Positions 1-9,500 of a stretch of DNA of 64,000 nt are shown here, piece by piece. Made by a program: the position numbers and the translations under genes. The stretch spans positions 14,162,314 through 14,226,313 of the forward strand of contig NW_024881295.1 of the NCBI RefSeq assembly GCF_018691265.1, in the 5' to 3' direction. The notes under the pieces were generated by a model. It was not told the DNA's origin and ran no database searches. It saw only the letters and a program-made list of their open reading frames with translations. The stretch is from Tyto alba (taxonomy: Eukaryota; Chordata; Aves; Strigiformes; Tytonidae). How positions within the stretch are numbered: position 1 is the stretch's first letter; each line of letters starts with the position of its first letter.

Positions 1-243
1 TGACAAATCACGAAGGGAACATTCAATCTAATATTCTGGCAATGCAGCCCATGAACAGGGAATAGAGGGAGAAGGATTTTTTTCCTCCAAAAGTAAGTAT
101 TTCTGAACAGGAATGAAAAGCCTCTGTTAAAAAATTAATTCCAGTCACCACGGAAAACTCATGCTGGCTCATTCAATACATCAACATACACTACTGGATA
201 GTTTGCGTGGAATGTTGAACAGTACACAGAAGCTATGACTCTG
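1..243 (-). other. MGST1: MGST1 3' untranslated region (part)
   Basis: This is the sequence directly downstream of the MGST1 stop codon on the minus strand. I see no AATAAA or ATTAAA on the minus strand here, so the poly(A) site is probably beyond the left edge and the transcript is cut by the window. It is inferred from position alone. Confidence 0.75.
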
Positions 244-490
244 CTACAGGTACAACGTCGTCTTCAGCACTTTGTATGCCATTGAGATGGTGACTGAATA
301 CCCAACTGCCCAAGATAAACCTCTGCCAGGCTGGGGAAGTGGGATCAAGTATGCAAAAGTGTGAATGATCCTAGCCCCAGCAAAGATCCTGAAATGCAGC
401 AAGGCTGTGGACAGTTCAGGGCCACTAAGAGAATACAGCAGTCCAATGCCAAGAAATGGCACAATATTTTCAAGGTCATTCAGGTGGCCT
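244..490 (-). CDS. MGST1: MGST1 last coding exon with stop codon
   Basis: The exon begins at 490 after the acceptor CTTTCCGCAG and completes codon 74 (AG+A, Arg). The reading frame runs to TAG at 246-244. It encodes residues 74-155, which hold three membrane helices and the active-site residues His76, Asn78, Glu81 (HLNDLEN), Tyr121 and Arg130 (PLPQPGRGLS). The protein ends LKTTLYL, like the mammalian C-terminus. The open frame extends upstream past 490 to 555, but that part is intron. The exon continues into the 3' UTR. Confidence 0.96.
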
Positions 491-3400
491 CTGCGGAAAG
501 AAGTAAGTAGTTTTACAGTGTTACATTTCATTAAATAAACCACTTCAAGCCTCATTATTTTTCAGCATCTTCAGAGCACACTACTGTTAAGGAAGGCCCT
601 GCCACAACTGTTGGCTTCCTCTGCAGTGGGGACTTGATTCAGCTACTGAAATGATTTTGGTGTGTTCATCTGACATTGCTCTGGTCTCTCTGACCACATC
701 CCCACATTTTTAAGCTTCTGATCTTCTGTATGAAAGTTCTTAGTTTTTCCCCATGATCTTGGTAATATTAGGGACTTAGACAAGGTATATGAGTGTACCT
801 GGGTGTGCAAGAATGCAAGGAGAAGCAGGGAAGAAAACAGATAGCTGGATTTTCTTGCAGCCTCTCTCTACTGAACATCAATTAACTGGATGAGTGTGAC
901 TACAACTACTAGACTTCATGGCCCAGATGGTCTATTCCAATCCCATAAATTCAGTTTGTAGTCTCCATAAAGAAAATATGAAATATCCTATATATGAAAC
1001 ATTCTATCAAATCTTCATGAAGTTCAATCATCTTGAAGAATGTTATTTTTGAGCATCTAACAGGTGTGACAGCTTTTGGTTCATTTTCTTCACTACTAAG
1101 CACTAAAATAGCTGAAAAATGTTTGAAATTTTGAAACCATAATATAATTTACTAAAAATGTGTTCAGACTGAACTCCAGATCTTGAAGTATTCTTTCACG
1201 CCTCTTCCTAAACCATCCCCGCTCCCTTTACCTCTTTAGATAAATTATACTTCCAGCCAAATTTACTGATTGAAACAACCTGTAAGCCTTACTAATTATG
1301 TCAAATTTCACAGCCAACTAGAAGCAGAACATGGTGCTGTTTTGCAGCTGCTTTCTGAACTCATTTATCATTACAAGGAAACATATCCTCCAGCTTTTTA
1401 AATTTTTTCCCCAAAATAGTACACTGAAGAAAGTAATGTCTTTTCTATGCCCATGAACAGAACAAATTCCAGTCACTTATATAGAAGAGATGCCATGCTA
1501 AATCTACATGGCATTATCTGTTGCCATAAAGCTTGCAAAAGAAAATACAGTAAACTTCCATTAAGAACCATTGCTGTGAGATAAAAATGGATGCTTCTTC
1601 CAGAAGACTGGTCAACTTTTCTGTACAATTGACACATCAGTGATTAACCTCAATTCAATCCAGCAAAAAGAGTACAGGCTTTGACTCCCAGTCTGTACAA
1701 TTTTCCAGATTATCGCCCTCATTACAACTCTGGAGTTCCATAACTTTAACATAGTTTTATTCCTCTTCCACTGTTATTTCCTTTACATTTCAGGAAAAGA
1801 TGCAACTATTGCAACTGGTGTTCAAATTATATAGTAAACTGATTTACACTTAATGGACACTGCTTCATACTAAATCAACTTATGGTCATATTTTACAATC
1901 TTCTCACCAATTCTCCTATGCATACAGGATACTACCAGACAATGACTTATTATTTTTAGTATGCATGCTGACCATTTGAATATGGAATGGTCTGTTCATT
2001 TAAACCAATTAACATATTAGAATACTACATAAAGCAACACAAAACACACAGAGTCTTGCCAAAGAAAATGGGGTGAAATTAATTCCTTGATTTAGTATTA
2101 TTCTGCTATTTAAAATAAATCTTAAAGACTCCTATGCATTACCTGCGTACACGTTCAACATCTGGATCAGTCCGCAGATATTTTTTAGCACTCTCGCCTT
2201 TTCCAAATGATGCTGTATCTTCTGGGTTGGCAAATGCCTATTTCAGATATAAACACCCAAGAGACATTAGAAGCCAGAATGTTTATTCTAGTCAAGGCAG
2301 CTTGCTGTAAAAGTCACTCTTGTCACTAATGCCTCTATAACCTCACATAACTTACCCGAAATTAAACACATTGTTCACTGCATTACTGTTTTTTTGAGCC
2401 TAGCCTATGCGTAGCTTGTGTGCTGACAAATTAATGTAATATAATTTATGCATGTAGATAAAGCCTTCTTGCAAGATGGACAAGCATGGCAGATGACTGT
2501 TACTCAGCTTGAAGTAATGCCAGTGGACTGCAGGAGCATACGGACCTGGAAGGTAGAACCACTGTTTGTACTACCTAAGTCTATTTTTCACTATTCTTGT
2601 CAAATTATCCAAAAGCCCTCTTGGATCCCCTCCTTCTTCAGAAGTCTACAGAGCAGTAGTGTTCAAGAGACTTACTCCTATCCTCATTTACGACCAAATA
2701 AGTTTCTCCCTTTCCTTAGGTACAAATATTTCTACTTGCTACCTCCAAATACTGTAAGACACTACTTGAAAACAACATTTAATTCTGTTAGCGCAGACTG
2801 CAGTAGATCTCTCCTTGCTGACACATGTAGTAACACATGCATTCTGTGGACCATTCAGGCTATGCAGGTATAAGTCAAGTAAACCTTTTGATTTTAGCAG
2901 AGCTACATGATTGCTTTCTGAGGCAGCCTTGATCCCTTTCTGTGAAATATCCTTGGCCTCAAAATTCTGGAAACACGTTAAAAGTATCAGCAACAGCAAC
3001 ATTTTACCTTCTGGTGCTCCACTAACCTCTTTCCTTCATTTTTTTTTTTTAACATTTTAAAGACTATTAAAAATGAAATAAAAATTACTTTACTAAATTG
3101 TCTGTTTGTAATATCGCTGTCTTCCATAAGAAAATCAAGTGCTCCAAACTAATGAAGGCCCTATTCTGACCTGCATACATATGGATCATAACATGGTATG
3201 AGCATTAACACAGGACTCCACCAGCTCTACATACAGGACCAGTACAGCCGATGTGCTTCTGCAAGAGCAAAAGGAAGTAAAGTTTACGACAGAGACATCT
3301 CGGTCCTATTTTGAACATACAAGGCAGGCTGTGTGCTCTACTATACTCAATCTTCAGCTGTGCCAAAGACCTAGAGAGCTATTAGAAGCAAGCAGTAGCT

Positions 3401-4464
3401 CAGGTGATGTGCTATTAGCACCTCATGAACAACGGAACAGTTCAGCTGGGTTCTCTTGGACCCTGCAAGAACAAAAAGCAGCATTTCAACAAAAAGACTG
3501 CAACAAAATCCTTGAAGTACAGGACATCTTGCAGAAGCAGATCTCACGAGAGCAGTCATATGGGACAACCTCAGGGCTCTCTCAGCCCAGGACCAAGTGT
3601 TTTCAGCAGTGACCATGAGCAGATGCCTAGAGAAGACAAGAACAGGGCAAACACAACACAGCACTTCCCATGAGCACTCCCTTCTAGATCAGATGAAGCT
3701 TCTGCATTACTTAGTAAACCTCAGTGGACCTTTCATATACTTATCTAGCCCATACATCAATCCATGTAAATTTTCAGCCTGCCTCTCATTCTAGAAAGAA
3801 TTTTTATTTTTTTTTTGATAATGACCTACCTGCAATGGGAAGGCTAAAACAATTAGGGAATGTAAACAGCTTTAGTATTACTGTATGAGAGGGTTACAGA
3901 TGCATAAAAATCCACTTCATACCCCCTCTTCTGACCCTACTAGTTGATTATTCATGTAACACGGCTCCATATTACACTTTATTTGCTTTATAAATTGGGT
4001 ACCCTGGACATCAGCCTTCTGCAGAAGACAGCGGAAATTACAGTTGTGAAAAACTCTTATTTAAAAATAACAGAAATGTTTTAGAAGGGCAGAGTAAGTC
4101 AAATGCAACTGTAAGATACAGTCTCATAATTATCTCATAATTAAGTAAAAGACATCGTCCATTTGAGACCAACAAAGCACCAGCACACCACACTCAGAAT
4201 ATTACTAGAAGAATGAGGAAGAAGAAAAAGAATAGCACCAGAATTTGAAAGCTGAAAAGAAAAGAAACACCTGTGACATCCCTGTATTGAAATACAAATT
4301 TCAATCCATTCTAACAGCCAGGATTACCAATTTCTTACCTTTCTTGTGATTCTGAAGTATGCTGTTACAAGACTCATCAGCATCATTTTTAGAAGAACAA
4401 TAGTTGTATAGGTAGCATAAGCTCGGAAGACTTCATTGTCAATTAACTGGGTCATTTTAGCCAT
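244..4464 (-). CDS. MGST1: Microsomal glutathione S-transferase 1, complete coding region in three exons
   Basis: This gene encodes a MAPEG-family membrane enzyme of the endoplasmic reticulum and outer mitochondrial membrane. It conjugates glutathione to electrophiles and reduces lipid hydroperoxides. Exons 4339-4486 (coding from 4464), 2143-2237 and 244-490 join with phases 0 and 2 to give 126+95+247 nt, which is 155 codons plus TAG. Mammalian MGST1 is also 155 residues. Family residues that bind or stabilise glutathione are seen at Arg38, Arg73, His76, Asn78, Glu81, Tyr121 and Arg130. Hydrophobic helices lie at about residues 12-35, 78-97, 100-123 and 132-150. There is no cysteine in the protein: Thr50 sits where mammals have the reactive Cys (Cys49 when Met is not counted). 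The gene is head to head with SLC15A5. A non-coding first exon probably lies in the CpG island at 6.3-7.2 kb. Identification is by recognition of the protein, not by a database search. Confidence 0.96.
491..2142 (-). other. MGST1 intron between coding exons 2 and 3
   Basis: This AT-rich intron is bounded by GTAATG (minus strand, at 2142) and CTTTCCGCAG (at 491). I recognise no gene, RNA or repeat in it. Confidence 0.85.
2143..2237 (-). CDS. MGST1: MGST1 second coding exon
   Basis: This 95-nt exon lies between an acceptor ending GAAATAG (2238) and a donor GTAATG after 2143. It encodes residues 43-73 plus two bases of codon 74, starting AFANPED and ending VERVRR. This is the cytosolic loop between helices 1 and 2. 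The residue after AFANPED is Thr (codon ACA), whereas mammals have the reactive cysteine. The exon contributes Arg73 and most of Arg74 to the glutathione site. The acceptor has a short, interrupted pyrimidine tract and looks rather weak. Confidence 0.95.
2238..4338 (-). other. MGST1 intron between coding exons 1 and 2
   Basis: This AT-rich intron is bounded by the donor GTAAGAA and the acceptor GAAATAG on the minus strand. It contains several chance open frames (for example 3253-3612 plus), none resembling a known protein or flanked by convincing splice sites. I recognise no repeat in it. Confidence 0.85.
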
Positions 4465-4486
4465 TTCTCCACTTCTCGCTGACAAC
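4339..4486 (-). CDS. MGST1: MGST1 first coding exon (start codon at 4464-4462)
   Basis: On the minus strand the exon follows an acceptor ending TTTTCTAAAG at 4487 and ends at 4339 before the donor GTAAGAA. The first 22 nt (4486-4465) are 5' UTR. The ATG at 4464 begins MAKMTQLIDNEVF, which aligns with the mammalian N-terminus. A second ATG three codons on (4455) is less likely because it would shorten the protein below the usual 155 residues. The exon encodes residues 1-42 and ends in phase 0. It covers the first membrane helix and Arg38 (YFRITRK). Confidence 0.95.
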
Positions 4487-6290
4487 CTTTAGAAAACATT
4501 AAAGTTAGGCTAACATCATAGCAATTCAAAGTTCTGACAAGAAGATTGTCAGAATAGCCTTTTTTTTAGCATCACTGCAATGACAGCATAATTTTACCAC
4601 TTTGAAAAGTTTATTTTCAAACAAATTTATTTTTCCTCAGTTTATTTTCACAATGGTATAATACTTTACAATGAGAAATTGCATTATCAATTAATATTTT
4701 GCTTCCATTATACCTGCTTATTAAACTGTCAAAATATAAACCACCAAAATATTTAATGTAATTTCAGAAACAAAATTTAGTCACAGAAATTAGCACACTT
4801 TTGAAATAACAGGAGGAGTTAGACCACTGTTAGACCAATTCATCTGAACTAATGCATTTCTCTAAGCAGTTACCAGGATAGAAAGAGTGTGATGACTTAC
4901 TACACATACTGCAGTGTTTAAAGAAGAAACTTAGTATTGCCTATCTTTTTTTTTTTTTTTTGGTAAAATGACACAATTTTAATTCCATTTCAGCTTTCAA
5001 ACTAACCAGTATCTTCCCACCCAGCAATAACTTGTGATCAAACTGAGCTAAGCACGCATTTTTCTCCTTTGAGACGTTGTTCTTAAAAATTGCTTTTAGC
5101 ATGATTCACAGGCAAAGATGAAGTTGCAATGACAAAAAGCATAGAACTATTTATGCTTTTATCACGGGAGGTTTAAGTTAATGAAGTCTCTTTCCAATGA
5201 GGCCACATCAAACCCACAATTCTATGGAGGTGGTACCTTTTATCAGCACCATAAAGTTAAGAATGTGATGAGGGCTGAATGCATGTAAACTGAAAAGCAT
5301 GTCCCCTTGAACATTCAATTTGTGCTCTGCACAGAGCAAGGCTTTTGCTTCACCCAGAGCTTCAACCGTGCAATTAATGAGTAGGAATCCATAAAACAGG
5401 TACATCTTAGCTTCAGTTGAGACCAAAATAAATGTACTTTTTGTTATAGCTAACTTCCTTATTTCCTATAATTTCGATGAGAGTAATAAAAAAAGTTAAT
5501 AATAATATTAACTTGATTACAGCTCTAACAATTTCTCATCTCGCTTTCAGCACAGAGCCACTGCCAGCTATAGGCAAACAGGGGAAACTAGATGTGCCAA
5601 GAACAGTAGGTGACTCTTGCTCTGAAGGCACACCCTTGGCGGGGAGGTGGGCAAGGTGGAGGTAAGCAGCTGTTTGCTCAAGTGAAACAAATCTGGCTTT
5701 GCCTGGACCTGTCTGGATGTGGTGATGGACTTTTGCTCCATCTTTTATGCTTTCCAAAATAGCGCTTGGGTCACTGGGCCAAGCACTGGGTCTAGGGACT
5801 AAGGGAAATTCAGTACAACTGTCCCTCCTCTCACATTGCAGCACAGCACTTCTCAAGATCATCAGCGATTCGGCAAAGATTGATTGCAACAAAAGGAAAC
5901 TGCAATTTTTAACTTTGCATCACAGCATGAAGCGTGCAGTTTCACACCACAAAAACAAAGTAAATCCACGGCGTCAGAGCATTTTTCCCTATTGCAATTT
6001 AAAGACATGCTGAAAACACATCCAGGAAGTACACAAAGACATGAGAAACTGTTCACTAACGTCTCTGTGTTCCTTCCACTCGAGCTACACACTTACCCAT
6101 TTTCCCTAATTGCTGGGTCAGTCTCTACAAACTCTGATAGAGCCCAGGCTTTGCTTTCACTATGAAGAGGAAGTATACCAAAGAATTCATAGTTTTAAGA
6201 GCAGTAGAACAGAATAAAAGAAAAAAAATTAGAAAAAAAAAAAAAAAATAACCCTCACATACTAAACCAGCACAGGGCTTAAGGGGATAT
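4487..6290 (-). other. MGST1 5' intron, between the CpG island and the start-codon exon
   Basis: Coding exon 1 has a clear acceptor 22 nt before its ATG, so at least one non-coding exon must lie upstream. This stretch is therefore mostly intron. A strong donor-like sequence (GG then GTAAGTG, minus strand, exon end at 6097) could mark an alternative 5' UTR exon here. An A-rich stretch at 6219-6248 precedes the CpG island. Nothing else is recognised. Confidence 0.6.
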
Positions 6291-7160
6291 GCTCAGTAAG
6301 ACTACGAACAGCCCGACCCGCAGAGGTGACCGAACACCTCTCTGCGGTGCGAATGCACAGCTCGGGCTTGGCTGAGCGCTCGGGTCTAGACCCCACGTAA
6401 CGGGTCTTAAAAGCGGGTGGGCACGGGTAGGTCACCCTCTGTGCCCTCGGCGGGAGCACGGCAACGCGGGCGCTCCCCTCACGCGTGACTCTGCCCCCGC
6501 GCCGGCCGGCTGCGCAGCTGTAAGCAGCAATATTAGCACCGGGACGACCCTTTTTTGTTGTTGTTTTGTTTTGCTGGTTGGTTAAAACGCGACTTCGCAA
6601 AGCGCGCTCCGAAGGGGCGTTGCCGACCCTGCTGTTCCCCGCCGGGCCAGGCCCGGCCCGGCGCCCCGCTCCACACGCCCGCCGCGAAAGGCGCGGGCCC
6701 CGCGGCTGAGCGCGCCCGCCCGCCCGCCCCGGGGAGCGGCTCCCGCCGACCGCCACCCCCCCACACGCCCACCACCCGCGGCCGCCGCCTGCGTGGGGCG
6801 ACAGGCTTCAGCGCCCTCTGAGGGAAAAAAACCCGCTGCGGGAGGACGGGGTGGGGGGGGGAGGGAGCAGGCGGATCCTCTGTTCCCGCCCGGCAGCGGG
6901 AGAGCCCACGCACCTCGCCCGCGTCCCCTCGGAGAACGCGCACGCCGCGATAAGCCCCGCTGCTCCCGGCCCCGGCCGCTGCGCCTCCGCCCGCCCCCGC
7001 GCCCGGCCCGGCCCCGCCTCGCCTCGCCCCCTCGGGCGCGGAGGCGGGTCGCGGCCCCGGCTCCCCGCGGAGCTGCCGCGGCCTGTGGGGCCGCTGTGGC
7101 GCCCGGGAAGGGCGGGGTTCAGGCCCTAGGCCGCGGCAAACGCTACCTGGGAGGAAAAGG
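6290..7160 (-). promoter_or_regulatory. MGST1: CpG island, probable MGST1 promoter and non-coding first exon
   Basis: Base composition changes abruptly from AT-rich to very GC- and CpG-rich between about 6290 and 7160. The area holds many GC-box type motifs (CCCGCCCC near 6725 and 6990, GGGCGGGG near 7109). It lies upstream of MGST1 in the right orientation and is the only CpG island of this size in the window. Donor-like sequences on the minus strand at exon ends 6914 (GAG then GTGCGT) and 7147 (CAG then GTAGCG) could end first exons. No convincing TATA box is seen. Open frames on both strands here are by-products of GC richness and few stop codons. Promoter function is inferred. Confidence 0.8.
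6486..6494 (+). promoter_or_regulatory. Candidate antioxidant response element (ARE) 1
   Basis: The sequence TGACTCTGC, preceded by G, matches the ARE core RTGACnnnGC bound by NRF2-small MAF. It lies inside the CpG island of MGST1, a gene known in mammals to respond to NRF2. The match is short and could be chance, and binding is inferred. Confidence 0.4.
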
Positions 7161-7244
7161 AAGGAGAACCGGGAAAATCAAGCAAGATAAAGCCCTCCTC
7201 TCTGAACACCCTTGGACTTTGAGACAGAGGGAAACCAACCGTCG

Positions 7245-7253
7245 TGACTCGGC
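7245..7253 (+). promoter_or_regulatory. Candidate antioxidant response element (ARE) 2
   Basis: The sequence TGACTCGGC, preceded by G, matches RTGACnnnGC and differs from the classical TGACTCAGC by one base. It sits just upstream of the CpG island relative to MGST1 transcription. It is a second ARE-like match within 770 bp. Function is inferred. Confidence 0.4.
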
Positions 7254-7266
7254 GAGGTTTCGTTAG

Positions 7267-8639
7267 AGACACACCGCGTCCAGCGATTGCACAAACTCCC
7301 GAGGAGGCCCAAAGCTGACCTGAAAAAATACAAAGCACCAAAAGCCACAGTACTTTGGGTCGCTTGCGTTGTTTTGGTGGATCTGAACTTTTACCAAAGG
7401 GAAAAAAAAAAAAAAAAAATTAAATGCTTGAATTGTCAAGCTACATTGCTGCTATGCCAAGCAATATGCATTGTGTTGCTTTGCAAAGTGTGACAGAAAA
7501 TAAAGGAACTTCCAGTCCAGCCATGGACTTCTGGTGCACTGGGATGTGGTGGAAGGAGGAAACTTGGTGTCCAAGCTTCCCACTGCTTCTTCAGAGAAAA
7601 TGATGCTCTTCCCACAGCACTGCTCCTCATAACCAGTGCAGTGCTTGTGACTGAGCAGCTCATGATAAGCAAGAGTGAAGAAGATAGAGATAAATATACT
7701 CAGGTGCCCAGAAAGGATTTCAGAAATAATCCTAAAGGTGTGTACAGTCAGAAAGGGATACAAATTTTAAAGCTGCATCATTATGGAAAAACTGGTCTTA
7801 GGTACATATATTCAGTGTCCATTGATGTTACTTCTGTGCTTCACGTCCTATTAAATATTAAATATTAAAACCTTTGCAACTTTTCTTACTAATCATCAAA
7901 CACAGCAGAAGGGGTTTGAGCAAGGACCGCAGTATCAGAACTTATTTTAAACGATGGTAGAAGTTGGGTTCAACGACATTTGTTCTCACTAAGGACACAG
8001 CAAACAGTTCTTCAACTGAAGTCAACAAAACAACTCACATGGGCATGGATACCTCCCAGGGAATGGATATATTTGAAAAAAAAATAGAAGCATTTCTGCA
8101 GCTCATAGCTTACTTTAAGGCAGTAATTGTATCTTCAGAAATTTTTTTTACAGCACCTAACACATATCCCAATCACAGTGTAATTAGTACTATTGAAATA
8201 AAACTATAATTATTTTCTATTACCACTTTTTTTTTCTTTTCTTCACATTCTAATACTTATCCAAAGCCAGTTTAAAAATAAGGTAAACCTATTTAGTTAA
8301 CAGAGTTAAACAAAATGCACATTATTATACTTGAGAAGAAAAGCTGGTAATTGATTTATATGCAGTTCTCTGGAAATATCAGAAAGCCAGGAGAAAGGCC
8401 ATTTTCAATAGTTGTAGGCAGGATATAAAGAGAAGCAGAAATGCAGCTAGAAAAATCATCATTTTCTCTGAATTTCACATTTCTGTTTTACAGATTCTGG
8501 CAATTTAGATTGGTTTATATGACCTTAAAAAACTCTTTTGAACTTGGGAAAGTTTATGTGTTCCATGCTTTGAATTTTGGGGTCAGCGCCTTACTAATTT
8601 TTTCCTACCATCATTGAATTCCCCTAATCCTAAGGAAGG
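7267..8639. other. Intergenic, nothing recognised
   Basis: This is AT-rich sequence upstream of the MGST1 CpG island. It contains an A-tract near 7400-7418 and a short ATTAAAT-type duplication near 7850-7870. I see no exon with convincing splice sites and no repeat I can name. Confidence 0.6.
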
Positions 8640-9085
8640 TACAGAAAAAGACATGATGAAGGGAGGAGAACAAGAAGGGAGGAGAACAAGAAGGGAGGAG
8701 AGCAAGAAGGGAGAAAAAAGAGGGGGGAAGGAGGAAAAAAAGAAAAAAGGGAAAAAGAAAAAAGAACAAGAAAAAATATGGAAAAAATAAAAATATAAAA
8801 AATATAAAAATAAAACAAGAAAAGGGAAAAAAGAAGAATAGAAAAAAATAAAAATGAGAAAATAGAAAAAGAAGAACATGAAGTGGATGAGAAAGGAAGG
8901 GAAAGGAGAACAAGAAAAAAAAAGGAAAAAGGAAGAAAATAAGGGAATAGAAAGGAGAAAAAAGATCAATAAATAAGAGAAAATAAGATAAAAGGGGAAA
9001 AAATAAGAAAATAATAAAATAAAAATAAAAAGGAAAGACAAAATAAATGAAAAGAAAAAGAAAGGAAAAGAAACAAGATGACAAG
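8640..9085. repeat. Purine-rich low-complexity tract with a 16-bp tandem core
   Basis: For about 440 bp the plus strand is almost entirely A and G, with only scattered C and T. At about 8657-8711 a 16-bp unit (AAGAAGGGAGGAGAAC) repeats about three and a half times, with a one-base change in the third copy. The rest is irregular AAAAGG/AAAATA-type sequence. The minus-strand translation is a meaningless run of Phe, Ser, Leu and Pro. Confidence 0.9.
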
Positions 9086-9309
9086 CCAATATTTGTTGAA
9101 GAACCTGAGTCACTTAAGAGTGTGGAGGTGTCGTAAGTAGAGTGCAAAACTGGGGCCATCGTAAAGCAGAAATGAACTTGTGCTCAAGGTCTATTTTCTT
9201 CTCAAAGTTCAGTAGCAGCATAAAGTGCCTGTAGAACATTTGAAAACTGCTGTGATCTAAGTGAGGTTAGATACATAACTGTGGTGATAGTTGCTCCTGA
9301 GGGGCCCAT

Positions 9310-9500
9310 TCTCACAGTCCTTACTCATGTGAATCGTCCCTTTGATGCTAATAGGATTACTCTTGTAAATCAGGGATGCCATATCAGCCCGATGCCCAGG
9401 GTTATTCTGATCATGAAGGGCTTGATCTTTCAAACCTCATTCATGTGAGCAACCCTTTTTCATGACAATTTTCCCATTGACTTGAAGAACTATCCATATA
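9310..9500. repeat. Probable degenerate ancient interspersed repeat (family not named)
   Basis: The stretch contains TTACTCATGTGAATCGTCCC at 9320-9339, a related CATTCATGTGAGCAACCC at about 9439-9456, and CCCATTGACTTGAAG near 9473. Such ACTCATGTGAGTA and CCATTGACTTCAATGG modules recur widely in sauropsid genomes as old repeats. I recall the pattern but not the family name, and the boundaries are approximate. Confidence 0.35.

Noticed and set aside
3253..3612. 119-codon open frame on the plus strand inside an MGST1 intron
   Set aside because: No recognisable family or repeat, no good splice sites or poly(A) signal. This length is expected by chance in such a window.
6262..7266. Several open frames of 80-160 codons on both strands in the CpG island
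   Set aside because: They are rich in Arg, Pro, Gly and Ala, as any GC-rich, stop-poor sequence is, and overlap on both strands. No protein similarity is seen.
8583..9159. Open frames of 176 and 182 codons on the minus strand, apparently membrane proteins rich in Phe
   Set aside because: They are direct translations of a polypyrimidine low-complexity strand and appear in overlapping frames.
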